From an uncultured Amaricoccus sp. (GTDB lineage: Bacteria > Pseudomonadota > Alphaproteobacteria > Rhodobacterales > Rhodobacteraceae), in NCBI RefSeq assembly GCF_937858865.1, contig NZ_CALLYO010000589.1:1-13252 (forward strand): 13,252 nucleotides of DNA. The letters run 5' to 3'. This document shows positions 1 through 10,191 of this stretch, in pieces; position 1 is the stretch's first letter, and the number at the start of each line of letters is the position of its first letter. Both the position numbers and the translations under genes were made by a program. The notes under the pieces were generated by a model. That model was not told where the DNA came from. It did no database searches and saw only the letters and a program-made list of their open reading frames with translations.

Positions 1-28
1 CCGGGGCCGTTTGAGAGGGTTGAATTCG

Positions 29-745
29 ATGGCTAGGACAGCCCAGCTGGGTCTTCCGCTTGTCGCTCCGGCACAGGCGCAGAAGCATGTGACGGTCAAC
101 GAGGCGCTGGCTCGACTGGACGCCGCGGCTCAGCTTCGGGTGGTTTCGTCGGTCCTGCCGGTGCCGCCGGCGAATGCCGTCGACGGACAGAGCTACCTGG
201 TGCCGGCGGGCGCGACGGGAGAGTGGGCCGGGCTTGCAGGCCGGATTGCGGTCCGGAGCAACGGTGGCTGGAGCTATCTCGTACCCAAGATCGGGTGGCG
301 GGCCTGGGACGAAGGCCTGTCGGGGCCGCGGGTCTTCGACGGAGCCGGCTGGGTCAGCGACGCCGTCGCTGTCGCGCCGCAGGGTTCGGCGCTGCGGTGG
401 CGGGTCATCGAGTTCGATCATGCAGTGACGCCGGGGCCCAGCAACACGACCTCGGTCGTGATACCGAGCCATGCGCAGCTGACAGGCGTGACCGGGCGGG
501 TGGTGACAGCACTCGCCGGGCCAGGCCTGACCGGCTGGAAGATCGGGGTGGCGGGTGCGGCCGATCGGTACGGGGCCGGGTTGGGAATCGGACTCAATTC
601 CTACCTTGTCGGGCTGAGTGGAACGCCCGTCACCTACTACGCGGCGACGCCGCTGCTCCTGACGGCGGAGGGCGGGAGCTTCGATGCTGGCACAATCCGG
701 CTTGCCCTGCACGTGCTTCAGCTCGAGCCGCCGCGCCCGGTCTAA
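29..745 (+). CDS. DUF2793 domain-containing protein (phage/GTA-associated type)
   Basis: A 238-residue protein of unknown molecular function. The N-terminus has the recognisable DUF2793 opening, with the run LGLPLVAPAQAQKHVTVNEA at about residues 7-26. A Gly/Ala/Val-rich, probably beta-rich body follows, without a signal peptide or membrane segment. I chose the ATG at 29 because GAGAGGG (13-19) lies at good ribosome-binding distance and the family motif starts just after it; a TTG at 11 is in frame but would place that binding site inside the gene. Proteins of this family are known from alphaproteobacterial prophages and gene-transfer-agent-related loci, where they are probably structural (fibre or spike-like); that role is inference here. 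No other phage gene is visible. The downstream neighbour is cysE on the same strand, with 75 bp between them. Confidence 0.75.
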   Translation: MARTAQLGLPLVAPAQAQKHVTVNEALARLDAAAQLRVVSSVLPVPPANAVDGQSYLVPAGATGEWAGLAGRIAVRSNGGWSYLVPKIGWRAWDEGLSGPRVFDGAGWVSDAVAVAPQGSALRWRVIEFDHAVTPGPSNTTSVVIPSHAQLTGVTGRVVTALAGPGLTGWKIGVAGAADRYGAGLGIGLNSYLVGLSGTPVTYYAATPLLLTAEGGSFDAGTIRLALHVLQLEPPRPV

Positions 746-820
746 GCGTCGCGCCCTTGATTTTTTCCGGGTTACGCACGAGTTTCCGCCGTGAAGACTC
801 GGGCAAGCGAAGGAAGCCGG

Positions 821-1639
821 ATGGCACGGACTCAAGCAAGCGTCGCCGCGGTCGATCCGGTCTGGACGACGATTCGCTCGGAGGCCGAACAGGTCGTGCT
901 GGACGAGCCGCTGATGGCCAGCCTGGTGCATGCCGGCATTCTTCACCACAGCAGCCTCGAGCGCGCCCTCAGCTACCGCATCGCCCAGAAGCTGGCATCG
1001 CCGGAAATGAGCGAGCTCATTCTGCGCGAGCTCGCCGACGAGGCCTATCAGGGCGACCGGCAGCTCGGTGTCTCGGCGCGCGTCGACATCCTGGCCGTCT
1101 TCGAGCGCGATCCGGCCTGCCATCGCTACATTCAGCCGCTTCTGTTCTTCAAGGGCTTTCAGGCGCTGCAATGCTACCGCATCGGCCACTGGCTGTGGAC
1201 GCAGGGGCGCAAGGACATGGCCTACTTCATCCAGATGCGGACCTCGGAGGTATTCGGCGTCGACATCCACCCCGGTGCCCGGGTCGGCAACGGGATCATG
1301 ATCGATCATGCCCATTCGATCGTGATCGGCGAGACGGCGGTGGTCGGCAACAACGTGTCGATGCTGCACTCGGTCACCCTGGGCGGCACCGGCAAGGAGG
1401 ACGGCGACCGGCATCCGAAGATCGGCGACGGCGTGCTGATCGGGGCGGGAGCGGCCGTGCTGGGGAATATCCGCGTCGGCGGGTGCAGTCGCATAGCCGC
1501 CGGGTCGGTCGTCCTGCAGGACGTGCCGCCCTGCAAGACGGTTGCCGGCGTGCCGGCCCGGGTGGTCGGAGAGGCCGGCTGCGCCGAGCCCTCGAAGACG
1601 ATGGACCATCGCATCGCCGAGACGGACGTCGTCAGCTGA
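821..1639 (+). CDS. cysE: Serine O-acetyltransferase
   Basis: Transfers acetyl from acetyl-CoA to L-serine, giving O-acetylserine, the first committed step of cysteine synthesis in the cytoplasm. At 272 residues it matches the usual CysE length (about 273 in E. coli). The alpha-helical N-terminal domain spans about residues 10-125, followed by the left-handed beta-helix of hexapeptide repeats from about 140 to 250. The catalytic region is intact: VDIHPG with Asp148, IDHAH with His163, and GDRHPK with His198, each offset by five from E. coli Asp143, His158 and His193. The ATG at 821 is preferred because AAGGA (810-814) is a close ribosome-binding site; an in-frame GTG at 791 would add ten unconserved residues. 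The C-terminus ends ETDVVS and lacks the terminal Ile that CysE usually inserts into O-acetylserine sulfhydrylase (CysK). An intrinsic terminator follows directly. Confidence 0.96.
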   Translation: MARTQASVAAVDPVWTTIRSEAEQVVLDEPLMASLVHAGILHHSSLERALSYRIAQKLASPEMSELILRELADEAYQGDRQLGVSARVDILAVFERDPACHRYIQPLLFFKGFQALQCYRIGHWLWTQGRKDMAYFIQMRTSEVFGVDIHPGARVGNGIMIDHAHSIVIGETAVVGNNVSMLHSVTLGGTGKEDGDRHPKIGDGVLIGAGAAVLGNIRVGGCSRIAAGSVVLQDVPPCKTVAGVPARVVGEAGCAEPSKTMDHRIAETDVVS

Positions 1640-1650
1640 GCGCTAGAAAG

Positions 1651-1675
1651 CGCGGGGCATGCGCCCCGCGTTTTT
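1651..1675 (+). terminator. Intrinsic terminator after cysE
   Basis: An 8-bp perfect GC stem (CGCGGGGC at 1651-1658, GCCCCGCG at 1663-1670) closes a 4-base ATGC loop and is followed by TTTTT (1671-1675). The A-run at 1647-1649 and G1650 extend the stem by pairing with the T-run, so it could also serve the convergent pdhC transcript, though the minus-strand T-tract (CTTTCT) is weaker. It lies 11 bp past the cysE stop and 5 bp from the pdhC stop, separating two convergent genes. Confidence 0.9.
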
Positions 1676-1680
1676 CCGTA

Positions 1681-3000
1681 TCAGGCGAGCATTCCCAGCG
1701 GGTGCTCGAGGTTCTCCTTGACCGCAGCCAGGAAGCTGGCGCCGAGGGCGCCGTCGATGACCCGGTGGTCGACCGAGAGCGTGACCGACATCATTGTCGC
1801 CACCTCGATCTCGCCCGCCGGGCCGACGATCGGCCGGGTCACGCCGGCGCCCACCGCGAGGATGGAGGCGTGCGGCGGATTGATGACGGCGTCGAAGTTC
1901 TCCACCCCCATCATCCCCAGGTTGGAGATCGCGAAGCTGCCCCCCTGATACTCGTGGGGCGCCAGCTTGCGGTTGCGCGCCCGTGCCGCGAGATCCTTCA
2001 TCTCGGCGGACAAGGCCGACAGGGACTTCTGGTCCGCATCGCGCAGCACCGGCGTGAAGAGACCGCCCTCGATGGCTACGGCCACGGCGACGTCGGAGGC
2101 CTTCATCTTCAGGACGCGGTCGCCGGCCCAGACCGCATTGCAGTCCGGCACCTGCTGCAGCGCGAGCGCGCAGGCCTTGATGATGAAGTCGTTGACCGAG
2201 AGCTTCACGCCGCGCGCTTCGAGCTCCTTGTTGAGCTGCGACCGGAAGGCCATCAGCGCATCGAGCCGGATGTCGCGCCGCAGGTAGAAATGCGGGATCG
2301 TCTGCTTCGCCTCGGAGAGGCGGGCGGCGATCGTCTTGCGCATGCCGTCGAGCTTGACCTCCTCGAAGACCCGGTCGGCATAGAGCTTCTTCACCGCCTC
2401 CGCGTCCGGCGCGGCCGCGGCGGGCGCTGCCGCCTGCGGAGCCGCCGCCTTGGCCGCGGCCGGCTGAGCCGGTGCCGCACCAGGCCGGGCGGACTCGACG
2501 TCTGCCTTCACGATGCGGCCGTTCGGGCCGGTGCCGGCGATCGACGCGAGATCGATCCCCTTCTCGGCGGCGATGCGGCGCGCGAGCGGTGACGCGAAGA
2601 CCCGGCCGCCCCCTGCGGCGGCCGGCGCGGCCGGCGCGGGTGCCGGAGCCGCCGGCGCCGCACCGGCGGGTGCCGTCGGCGCCGGGGTGGCAGATGCCTC
2701 CGGCTTCGAGGCGCTCGCTGCCGCTGCGGGGGCGCTGTCGATCGCGTCGGCGCTCTCGCCTTCCTCGAGAAGGACGGCGATCAGGTCGTTGACCTTCACG
2801 CCCTCGGTGCCTTCGGGGACGACGATCTTCCCGACCACGCCCTCGTCGACCGCCTCGAACTCCATGGTCGCCTTGTCGGTCTCGATTTCGGCGATCACCG
2901 TCCCCGACGAGACCGTGTCACCCTCCTTGACCAGCCACCGGGCCAGCGTGCCCTCCTCCATGGTGGGGGAAAGCGCGGGCATCAGGATGTTGATGGGCAT
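1681..3000 (-). CDS. pdhC: Pyruvate dehydrogenase complex E2, dihydrolipoamide acetyltransferase
   Basis: Core subunit of the pyruvate dehydrogenase complex; it accepts the acetyl group on its lipoyl arm and passes it to CoA. It has 439 residues. One lipoyl domain spans residues 1-80, with the lipoylated lysine K43 in ETDKATME. An Ala/Pro-rich linker covers about 85-130. The peripheral subunit-binding domain is at about 133-170 ([11 protein letters not shown] to GRIVKADV). A second linker runs to about 200, and the catalytic acetyltransferase domain covers about 205-439 with the active-site motif DHRVIDG (H412, D416). The ATG at 3000 is preceded by GAGGGAG. The pdhB stop lies 12 bp upstream, so it is co-transcribed as the last gene of pdhA-pdhB-pdhC. 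No dihydrolipoamide dehydrogenase (E3) gene follows; the next gene is cysE, convergent. Confidence 0.97.
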   Translation of the reverse strand: MPINILMPALSPTMEEGTLARWLVKEGDTVSSGTVIAEIETDKATMEFEAVDEGVVGKIVVPEGTEGVKVNDLIAVLLEEGESADAIDSAPAAAASASKPEASATPAPTAPAGAAPAAPAPAPAAPAAAGGGRVFASPLARRIAAEKGIDLASIAGTGPNGRIVKADVESARPGAAPAQPAAAKAAAPQAAAPAAAAPDAEAVKKLYADRVFEEVKLDGMRKTIAARLSEAKQTIPHFYLRRDIRLDALMAFRSQLNKELEARGVKLSVNDFIIKACALALQQVPDCNAVWAGDRVLKMKASDVAVAVAIEGGLFTPVLRDADQKSLSALSAEMKDLAARARNRKLAPHEYQGGSFAISNLGMMGVENFDAVINPPHASILAVGAGVTRPIVGPAGEIEVATMMSVTLSVDHRVIDGALGASFLAAVKENLEHPLGMLA

Positions 3001-3012
3001 TTGCGCGCTCCC

Positions 3013-4380
3013 TCAGCGGTAGGTGACGGCCTTGCAGGCCGCGATCACTTCGGCGGTGGTCACCAGCGCCAGCTTCTCCAGGTTCGCGGCATAGGGCATC
3101 GGCACGTCCTTGCCCGTGCAGTTGAGCACCGGTGCATCGAGATAGTCGAAAGCCTTCTCCATCAGCACCGAGCTCAGATAGCTGCCGATCGAGCACACCG
3201 GGAAACCCTCCTCGACCGTGACGCAGCGGTTGGTCTTCCTGACCGACGCGATCACCGTCTCGGTGTCCATCGGGCGAAGCGACCGGAGGTCGATCACCTC
3301 TGCCGAGATTCCTTCCTTCGCCAGCTCGTCGGCCGCCTGCAGCGCGTAGGTCATGCCGATCCCGAAGCTCACGATGGTGAGGTCGCTGCCCTCTCGGGCG
3401 ATGCGCGCCTTGCCGATCGGCACGGTGAAGTCGTCGAGCTCAGGCACATCGAAGCTGCGCCCGTAGAGGATCTCGTTCTCCAGCACGATCACCGGGTTGC
3501 GGTCGCGGATCGCCGACTTGAGCAGCCCCTTGGCGTCGGCCGCGGTATAGGGCTGCACCACTTTCAGCCCCGGCACCTGCGCATAGGTCGCCGCGAAGTC
3601 GTGGCTGTGCTGGGCGGCGACGCGCGCGGCGGCGCCGTTCGGGCCGCGGAAGACCATCGGGCTGCCCATCTGCCCGCCGGACATGTAGAGCGTCTTGGCC
3701 GCCGAGTTGATGATGTGGTCGATGGCCTGCAGCGCGAAGTTGAAGGTCATGAACTCGACGATCGGTTTCAGCCCGGCGAAGGCCGCGCCCACCGCCAGCC
3801 CGGCGAAGCCGTGCTCGGTTATCGGCGTGTCGATCACCCGCCGCGCGCCGAACTCCTCCAAGAGGCCCTGGCTGATCTTGTAGGCGCCCTGATATTCGGC
3901 GACCTCCTCGCCCATCAGGAAGACGTCGCCGTCGCGGCGCATCTCCTCGGCCATCGCGTCCCGCAGCGCCTCGCGGACCGTCTGGCTGCGGAACTTGGTC
4001 CCCTCCGGGACCTCCGGCGCGGCTTTCGGCGCCGCCGCCTCGGCCGGCGCGGTCGGCGCCGGCGCCGCCTTCGCCTCCGCGGCCGGCTTCTCCGCCGCCG
4101 GCGCCGCCGGGGCGGCAGCCGCGGCCGAGGCGTCCTCGCCCTCCTCGAGCAGGACGGCGATCGGCGTGTTCACCTTCACGCCCTCGGTCCCCTCGTCGAT
4201 CAGGATCTTGCCGACCGTCCCCTCGTCGACGGCCTCGAACTCCATCGTGGCCTTGTCGGTCTCTATCTCGGCGATGATCTGGCCGGAGGTGACGCTGTCG
4301 CCCTCCTTCACCAGCCACTTGGCGAGCGTTCCCTCCTCCATCGTGGGCGAGAGGGCGGGCATCAGGATCTGCGTTGCCAT
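3013..4380 (-). CDS. pdhB: Pyruvate dehydrogenase E1 beta subunit with N-terminal lipoyl domain
   Basis: Beta half of the thiamine-diphosphate-dependent E1 that decarboxylates pyruvate and reductively acetylates lipoyl groups. It has 455 residues, longer than a standard E1 beta (about 325-330). The extra length is an N-terminal lipoyl domain (1-80, lysine K43 in ETDKATME) plus an Ala/Pro/Lys linker (about 83-125). The E1 beta core runs from about 130 to 455 and includes [12 protein letters not shown] (157-168), whose glutamate contacts the thiamine cofactor, [11 protein letters not shown], and the C-terminal transketolase domain ([11 protein letters not shown]). The added lipoyl domain is typical of alphaproteobacterial E1 beta. 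The ATG at 4380 is preceded by GAGGGGGGA, which overlaps the pdhA stop; the gap to pdhA is 14 bp. The lipoyl domain is 68/82 residues identical to that of pdhC, pointing to an ancestral domain duplication. Confidence 0.97.
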   Translation of the reverse strand: MATQILMPALSPTMEEGTLAKWLVKEGDSVTSGQIIAEIETDKATMEFEAVDEGTVGKILIDEGTEGVKVNTPIAVLLEEGEDASAAAAAPAAPAAEKPAAEAKAAPAPTAPAEAAAPKAAPEVPEGTKFRSQTVREALRDAMAEEMRRDGDVFLMGEEVAEYQGAYKISQGLLEEFGARRVIDTPITEHGFAGLAVGAAFAGLKPIVEFMTFNFALQAIDHIINSAAKTLYMSGGQMGSPMVFRGPNGAAARVAAQHSHDFAATYAQVPGLKVVQPYTAADAKGLLKSAIRDRNPVIVLENEILYGRSFDVPELDDFTVPIGKARIAREGSDLTIVSFGIGMTYALQAADELAKEGISAEVIDLRSLRPMDTETVIASVRKTNRCVTVEEGFPVCSIGSYLSSVLMEKAFDYLDAPVLNCTGKDVPMPYAANLEKLALVTTAEVIAACKAVTYR

Positions 4381-4394
4381 GGTCTCGTCCCCCC

Positions 4395-5396
4395 TCAGGC
4401 GTATACGTCGGTCCAGAGCTCGGCGGCGTCCGGCTCGGGGCTGTCCTGCGCGTACTGCGCCGCCTCGTTGATGATCGCCTTGATCTCCTTGTCGATCGCC
4501 TTGAGATCGTCCTCGGTGGCGAGCTTGTCCTGCACCAGCAGATCGCGGACATGGTCGATCGGATCACGCTCCTCGCGCATCTTCTGCACCTCCTCGCGCG
4601 TCCGGTACTTCGCCGGGTCGGACATCGAGTGCCCGCGGTAGCGATAGGTGTTCATCTCCAGGATGTACGGCCCCTTGCCGGTGCGGCAGTGCTCGGTGGC
4701 CTTGAGGCCGGCGGCGCGGACCGCCATCACGTCCATCCCGTCCACCGCCTCGCCGGGGATGCCGAAGGCGGCGCCGCGGGTGTAGAGCGCCGGGGTCGAT
4801 GAGGCGCGCTTCAGCGAGGTGCCCATCGCATACTGGTTGTTCTCGATCACGAAGATCACCGGCAGCTTCCAGAGGCTCGCCATGTTGAAGGTCTCGTAGA
4901 CCTGGCCCTGGTTCGCCGCCCCGTCGCCGAAATAGGTGAAGGCGACGTTGTCGTTGCCGCGGTACTGGTTGGCGAAGGCGAGCCCCGCGCCGATCGGCAC
5001 GTTGGCGCCGACGATGCCGTGGCCGCCGTAGAACTCCTTCTCCTTCGAGAACATGTGCATCGAGCCGCCCTTGCCCTTGGAGTAGCCTCCCGAGCGGCCG
5101 GTCAGCTCGGCCATCACCCCCTTGGGGTCCATCCCGCAGGCGAGCATGTGGCCGTGGTCGCGATAGGTGGTGACCCGCTGGTCGCCGTCCTTGGTGGTCG
5201 ATTCCAGCCCGACCACCACCGCCTCCTGGCCGATGTAGAGATGGCAGAAGCCCCCGATCAGCCCCATGCCGTAGAGCTGGCCCGCCTTCTCCTCGAAGCG
5301 GCGGATGAGAAGCATCTCGCGATAGAAGTGCAGCAGATCGTCCTTGGACGCTGCATTGGATGCGTTCGCCTTCGCGGATCGGCGCGTTGCGACCAT
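4395..5396 (-). CDS. pdhA: Pyruvate dehydrogenase E1 alpha subunit
   Basis: Alpha half of the E1 heterotetramer; binds thiamine diphosphate together with PdhB. It has 333 residues. The cofactor motif runs from G157-D158-G159 (FGDGAANQG) to N176-N177 ([10 protein letters not shown]). The loop [15 protein letters not shown] (241-255), corresponding to the serine loop of eukaryotic E1 alpha, is present. The region from about 31 ([15 protein letters not shown]) to 133 shows the usual E1 alpha pattern. I place the start at the ATG at 5396: GGGGGAA lies just upstream and the N-terminus [10 protein letters not shown] fits the family. An in-frame ATG at 5447 would add 17 unconserved residues and lies inside the -10 element of the promoter, so it cannot start translation of that transcript. 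First gene of pdhA-pdhB-pdhC. Confidence 0.97.
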   Translation of the reverse strand: MVATRRSAKANASNAASKDDLLHFYREMLLIRRFEEKAGQLYGMGLIGGFCHLYIGQEAVVVGLESTTKDGDQRVTTYRDHGHMLACGMDPKGVMAELTGRSGGYSKGKGGSMHMFSKEKEFYGGHGIVGANVPIGAGLAFANQYRGNDNVAFTYFGDGAANQGQVYETFNMASLWKLPVIFVIENNQYAMGTSLKRASSTPALYTRGAAFGIPGEAVDGMDVMAVRAAGLKATEHCRTGKGPYILEMNTYRYRGHSMSDPAKYRTREEVQKMREERDPIDHVRDLLVQDKLATEDDLKAIDKEIKAIINEAAQYAQDSPEPDAAELWTDVYA

Positions 5397-5445
5397 CGAC
5401 GTTCCCCCGAGACAGAAATAAGTTGGTTTAGCCTTGAACCATCTC

Positions 5446-5474
5446 ATTATAGCCGGGTTTGCGGCGGGCGAAAG
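5446..5474 (-). promoter_or_regulatory. Candidate sigma-70 promoter for pdhA-pdhB-pdhC
   Basis: On the minus strand, a perfect TATAAT (plus positions 5446-5451) lies about 50 bp before the pdhA ATG. A weak -35 (CTTTCG, plus 5469-5474) sits 17 bp upstream of it. Transcription would start near 5439 and give a leader of about 40 bases ending in the pdhA ribosome-binding site. The segment is AT-rich against a GC-rich background. The -10 is clear and the -35 is poor. Confidence 0.6.
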
Positions 5475-5510
5475 CCCCGAAATCGTTCGCGGAGCGCACG
5501 CGCGGCTGAC

Positions 5511-5816
5511 TCAGGGAATGATGATCTCGTCCGGCCGGCCGAGGCCGAGGACCTTCCGCGCCTGCTCGTCGAGCAGGTCGAGGTCGAGCCGCTCCGTCGA
5601 GAGCCGCTCGGCCTTGTTGGAAATCCTGGCCCGCTCCGCCTGGAGCGCCGCCAGCTCCCCCGCGAGCCGCGTCTCCTGCGCCTCGATGCGGAAGAGGCTG
5701 AGCAGGCCATGCTCGCCCTGCAGCGCCGCGAAGCTGAGATACCCCATCAGCGCCACGACGACGATGACGAAGACCGCGCCGAACATGCCGCGCCGCGGCT
5801 CGGGATCGTGATACAT
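5511..5816 (-). CDS. ftsB: Septum formation initiator family protein (FtsB/DivIC-like)
   Basis: A small bitopic division protein of 101 residues, expected in the FtsB-FtsL-FtsQ complex that activates septal peptidoglycan synthesis at midcell. It has a short cytoplasmic N-terminus (1-11), one membrane helix at about 12-34 (FGAVFVIVVVALMGYLSFAA), and then a periplasmic coiled coil at about 44-78 (IEAQETRLAGELAALQAERARI). The conserved end DLLDEQARKVLGLGRPDEIII is typical of alphaproteobacterial members. The start at 5816 has a modest ribosome-binding site (CAGG). It lies between fbaB (149 bp upstream) and pdhA (114 bp downstream, with its own promoter), in the same orientation. An ftsB-pdhA neighbourhood is usual in alphaproteobacteria. 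Sequence alone does not separate FtsB from DivIC naming. Confidence 0.88.
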   Translation of the reverse strand: MYHDPEPRRGMFGAVFVIVVVALMGYLSFAALQGEHGLLSLFRIEAQETRLAGELAALQAERARISNKAERLSTERLDLDLLDEQARKVLGLGRPDEIIIP

Positions 5817-5928
5817 CTGAGCCTGTTATGCTCGTTTCCTGCCTCGGCGCGAGCATGCCAGATCACCGGGCCGAAGGGAATGCCCGATCGCCCGACCCTT
5901 GCGGGAAACTGATCGCCGCGGTCGAGCC

Positions 5929-5959
5929 GCCCGCCGCCCTGCCGGCGAGGGGGGCGGGC
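5929..5959 (-). other. GC-rich hairpin between fbaB and ftsB
   Basis: An inverted repeat (GCCCGCC at 5929-5935, GGCGGGC at 5953-5959) contains a second stem (CCCT at 5937-5940, AGGG at 5948-5951) with one mismatch between them. It begins seven bases past the fbaB stop. There is no T-tract after it on the minus strand, so it is not a standard intrinsic terminator. It could protect the 3' end of a tkt-pgk-fbaB message or attenuate read-through into ftsB; that is inference. Confidence 0.35.
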
Positions 5960-5965
5960 AGCCGG

Positions 5966-6895
5966 TCAGTCGCGGCCCTTGTAGATCTCGACGAGCTTGC
6001 CGAGCATCGCCAGCGCGTCCTCGCGCGAGCGCTGGAAGGTGTTCCGCCCGATGATCGAGCCGTTGCCGCCGCCGTCGCGGATCGCGCGCGCGTCGTCGTA
6101 GACCGCATCCTGGCCCTTGGCCGCGCCGCCGGAGAAGACCACGATCCGCCGCCCGTTGAAGGCCGCCTGCATGCAGTGCCGCACCCGCGCCGCCTGAGTC
6201 GCCACGTCGACCTTCTGCTTCTCGTAGACCTTCTTCGCCTCGCCCTGCTCGAGATGGTCGGAGGAGAGCTTGATCTTGATGATATGCGCCCCGAGCAGCG
6301 CCGCGATCTGCGCCGCATAGGCGCCGATGTCGATCGCCGTCTCCCCCTCCTTCGACAGATCCTCGCCGCGCGGATAGGACCAGATGACCGTCGGCAGCCC
6401 CTTGGCCGCCGCCTCCTCGCGCAGCTCCGAGATCTCCTCGAACATGTCGAGCCCGTGCTGCGAGCCGGGATAGACAGTGAAGCCGACCGCGGCGCAGCCG
6501 AGGCGCAGCGCGTCGTCCACCGAGCCGGTGATCGCCTGGTCGTAGCCCGCCACCTTCGGCACCAGCGAGTTCGACGAGTTGAGCTTCAGGATCGTCGGGA
6601 TCTGCCCGGCGAAGGTATCTGCGCCCGCCTCCAGCATCCCGAGCGGTGCGGCATAGGCGTTCAGCCCGGCGTCGATCGCCAGCTGATAGTGATAGTGCGG
6701 GTCGTAGGCCGGCGGGTTCGGCGCGAAGCTCCGCGCCGGCCCGTGCTCGAAGCCCTGGTCCACCGGCAGGATGACCATCTTCCCCGTGCCGCCGAGCCGG
6801 CCCTCCATCAGCATCCGGCAGAGGTTGCCCTTCACGCCGGGATTGTCCGACTCGTAATTGCTCAGGATCTTCTGGACGGTACGGCTGGCTTTCAT
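5966..6895 (-). CDS. fbaB: Class I fructose-bisphosphate aldolase (FbaB/DhnA family)
   Basis: Cleaves fructose-1,6-bisphosphate to dihydroxyacetone phosphate and glyceraldehyde-3-phosphate (reverse in gluconeogenesis) through a lysine Schiff base, without the metal used by class II enzymes. It has 309 residues and is a single TIM-barrel domain of the DhnA/archaeal-type class I family. Visible features are VILPVDQGFEHGP (41-53), the Schiff-base region HIIKIKLSSD (204-213; K207 or K209 is the candidate lysine), VVFSGG (252-257) and the phosphate-binding end GSIIGRNTFQR (279-289). The ATG at 6895 is preceded by GAGGA five bases upstream. The reading frame stays open far upstream across pgk, but that part is antisense noise; the pgk stop lies 26 bp upstream. 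Probably the last gene of tkt-pgk-fbaB. Confidence 0.94.
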   Translation of the reverse strand: MKASRTVQKILSNYESDNPGVKGNLCRMLMEGRLGGTGKMVILPVDQGFEHGPARSFAPNPPAYDPHYHYQLAIDAGLNAYAAPLGMLEAGADTFAGQIPTILKLNSSNSLVPKVAGYDQAITGSVDDALRLGCAAVGFTVYPGSQHGLDMFEEISELREEAAAKGLPTVIWSYPRGEDLSKEGETAIDIGAYAAQIAALLGAHIIKIKLSSDHLEQGEAKKVYEKQKVDVATQAARVRHCMQAAFNGRRIVVFSGGAAKGQDAVYDDARAIRDGGGNGSIIGRNTFQRSREDALAMLGKLVEIYKGRD

Positions 6896-6921
6896 CGTGT
6901 TCCTCGTTAACTGACTGTTTC

Positions 6922-8115
6922 TCAGGAGTCTTCCAGGGCGGCGACGCCGGGCAGCGTCTTTCCCTCGAGCCATTCGAGGAAGGCGCCGCCCGCGGTCGAG
7001 ACGTAGCTGAAGGCCTCCGCCGAGCCGCTGGCGTTGAGCGCGGCCACCGTGTCGCCGCCGCCGGCGACCGAGAGCAGCTTGCCCGCCCGCGTCAGGCTCG
7101 CCGCCTGGCGCGCCGCCGCGTCGGTCGCCGCGTTGAACGGCGGGATCTCGAAGGCGCCGAGCGGCCCGTTCCAGACCAGCGTCCGCGCATCGGCGAAGGC
7201 CGCCGCGATCGCGGCGATCGCCGCCGGCCCGGCGTCGAGGATCATCGCGTCGGGCGGGCAGGCATTCGCCGGCACCACCTCGCTCGCCGCCCCGGCCCTG
7301 AACTCGCGCGCCACCACCACGTCGGTCGGCAGGAGGATCGTGCATCCCGCCGCCTCGGCCTTCTCCATGATCTCCCGCGCCGTCCCGAGAAGGTCGTGCT
7401 CGCAGAGCGACTTGCCGACGTCGATCCCCTGCGCGGCGAGGAAGGTGTTCGCCATCCCCCCGCCGATCACCAGCGTGTCGACCCGGCCGACGAGGTTCCC
7501 GAGCAGCTCGAGCTTGGTCGAGACCTTCGCCCCGCCCACCACCGCCACCACCGGCCGCTCCGGCCGCCCCAGCGCCTTCTCGAGCGCGCCCAGCTCCGCC
7601 TGCATCAGCCGCCCGGCGCAGGAGGGCAGCAGCCGCGCGATCCCCTCGGTCGAGGCGTGCGCCCGGTGCGCCGCCGAGAAGGCGTCGTTGCAGTAGACGT
7701 CCCCGAGCGCCGCCAGACCTTGCGCGAACTCCGGGTCGTTCGCCTCCTCGCCCTTGTGGAAGCGCGTGTTCTCGAGCAGCAGCACGCCCCCCGCCGGCAG
7801 CGCGCTGACCGCGGCGGCCGCCACTGGCCCCACGCAATCCGGGGCGAAGGCCACCGGCTGGCCGAGCGCCGCCTCGAGCGCCGGCAGCACCACCTTCAGG
7901 CTCATCTCCGGCACCACCTTGCCCTTCGGCCGGGCGAAATGCGCCAGCAGCACCGGCTTGCCGCCCTTGGCGAGGATGTCCTTCACCGTCGTCACGATGC
8001 GCTCGATCCGCGTCGCGTCGGAGACCTTGCCGTCCTCCACCGGCACGTTGATGTCCACGCGGGTCAGCACGACCTTGCCCGCGAGATCCATGTCGTCGAG
8101 CGTCTTCCAGCCCAC
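6922..8115 (-). CDS. pgk: Phosphoglycerate kinase
   Basis: Transfers phosphate between 1,3-bisphosphoglycerate and ADP, the first ATP-yielding step of lower glycolysis; reversible. It has 397 residues, the usual bacterial length. Two Rossmann-like domains are marked by RVDINVP (19-25), the basic patch HFARPKG (59-65), [12 protein letters not shown] (113-124), GGAKVSTK (194-201), GGGMANTFL (228-236), [11 protein letters not shown] (313-323), GGGDTVAAL (352-360) and [13 protein letters not shown] (373-385). I choose the GTG at 8115 because GGGAGGG (about 8122-8128) lies six bases before it and [14 protein letters not shown] is the expected family N-terminus; a TTG at 8130 is in frame but precedes that binding site. 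tkt ends 29 bp upstream, so the two are probably co-transcribed. Confidence 0.96.
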   Translation of the reverse strand: MGWKTLDDMDLAGKVVLTRVDINVPVEDGKVSDATRIERIVTTVKDILAKGGKPVLLAHFARPKGKVVPEMSLKVVLPALEAALGQPVAFAPDCVGPVAAAAVSALPAGGVLLLENTRFHKGEEANDPEFAQGLAALGDVYCNDAFSAAHRAHASTEGIARLLPSCAGRLMQAELGALEKALGRPERPVVAVVGGAKVSTKLELLGNLVGRVDTLVIGGGMANTFLAAQGIDVGKSLCEHDLLGTAREIMEKAEAAGCTILLPTDVVVAREFRAGAASEVVPANACPPDAMILDAGPAAIAAIAAAFADARTLVWNGPLGAFEIPPFNAATDAAARQAASLTRAGKLLSVAGGGDTVAALNASGSAEAFSYVSTAGGAFLEWLEGKTLPGVAALEDS

Positions 8116-8144
8116 GCGCCGCCCTCCCAATCGTCAGCCGGGCC

Positions 8145-10163
<2,019 letters not shown>

Positions 10164-10191
10164 CGGAACGGCCTTTCCTGGCTGCGGGACC

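Noticed and set aside
746..820. A T-run (761-766) after the DUF2793 gene as a terminator, or TTGATT (757-762) as a cysE -35 box
   Set aside because: I could not find a stable stem before the T-run, nor a -10-like hexamer at 16-18 bp from TTGATT. The 75-bp gap holds no signal I can defend.
223..2592. A 789-codon plus-strand open frame running across the DUF2793 gene, cysE and most of pdhC
   Set aside because: It overlaps three well-supported genes in other frames and crosses the cysE terminator. The composition is Arg/Gly-rich noise.
3001..4641. A 546-codon plus-strand open frame antisense to pdhB and the end of pdhA
   Set aside because: It is an antisense artefact of GC-rich coding sequence, with no recognisable motif.
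6896..7837. Upstream extension of the fbaB frame across pgk, which would give a 623-residue fusion
   Set aside because: The added part is out-of-frame pgk sequence. The aldolase has a standard ATG with a GAGGA ribosome-binding site at 6895 and is complete from there.
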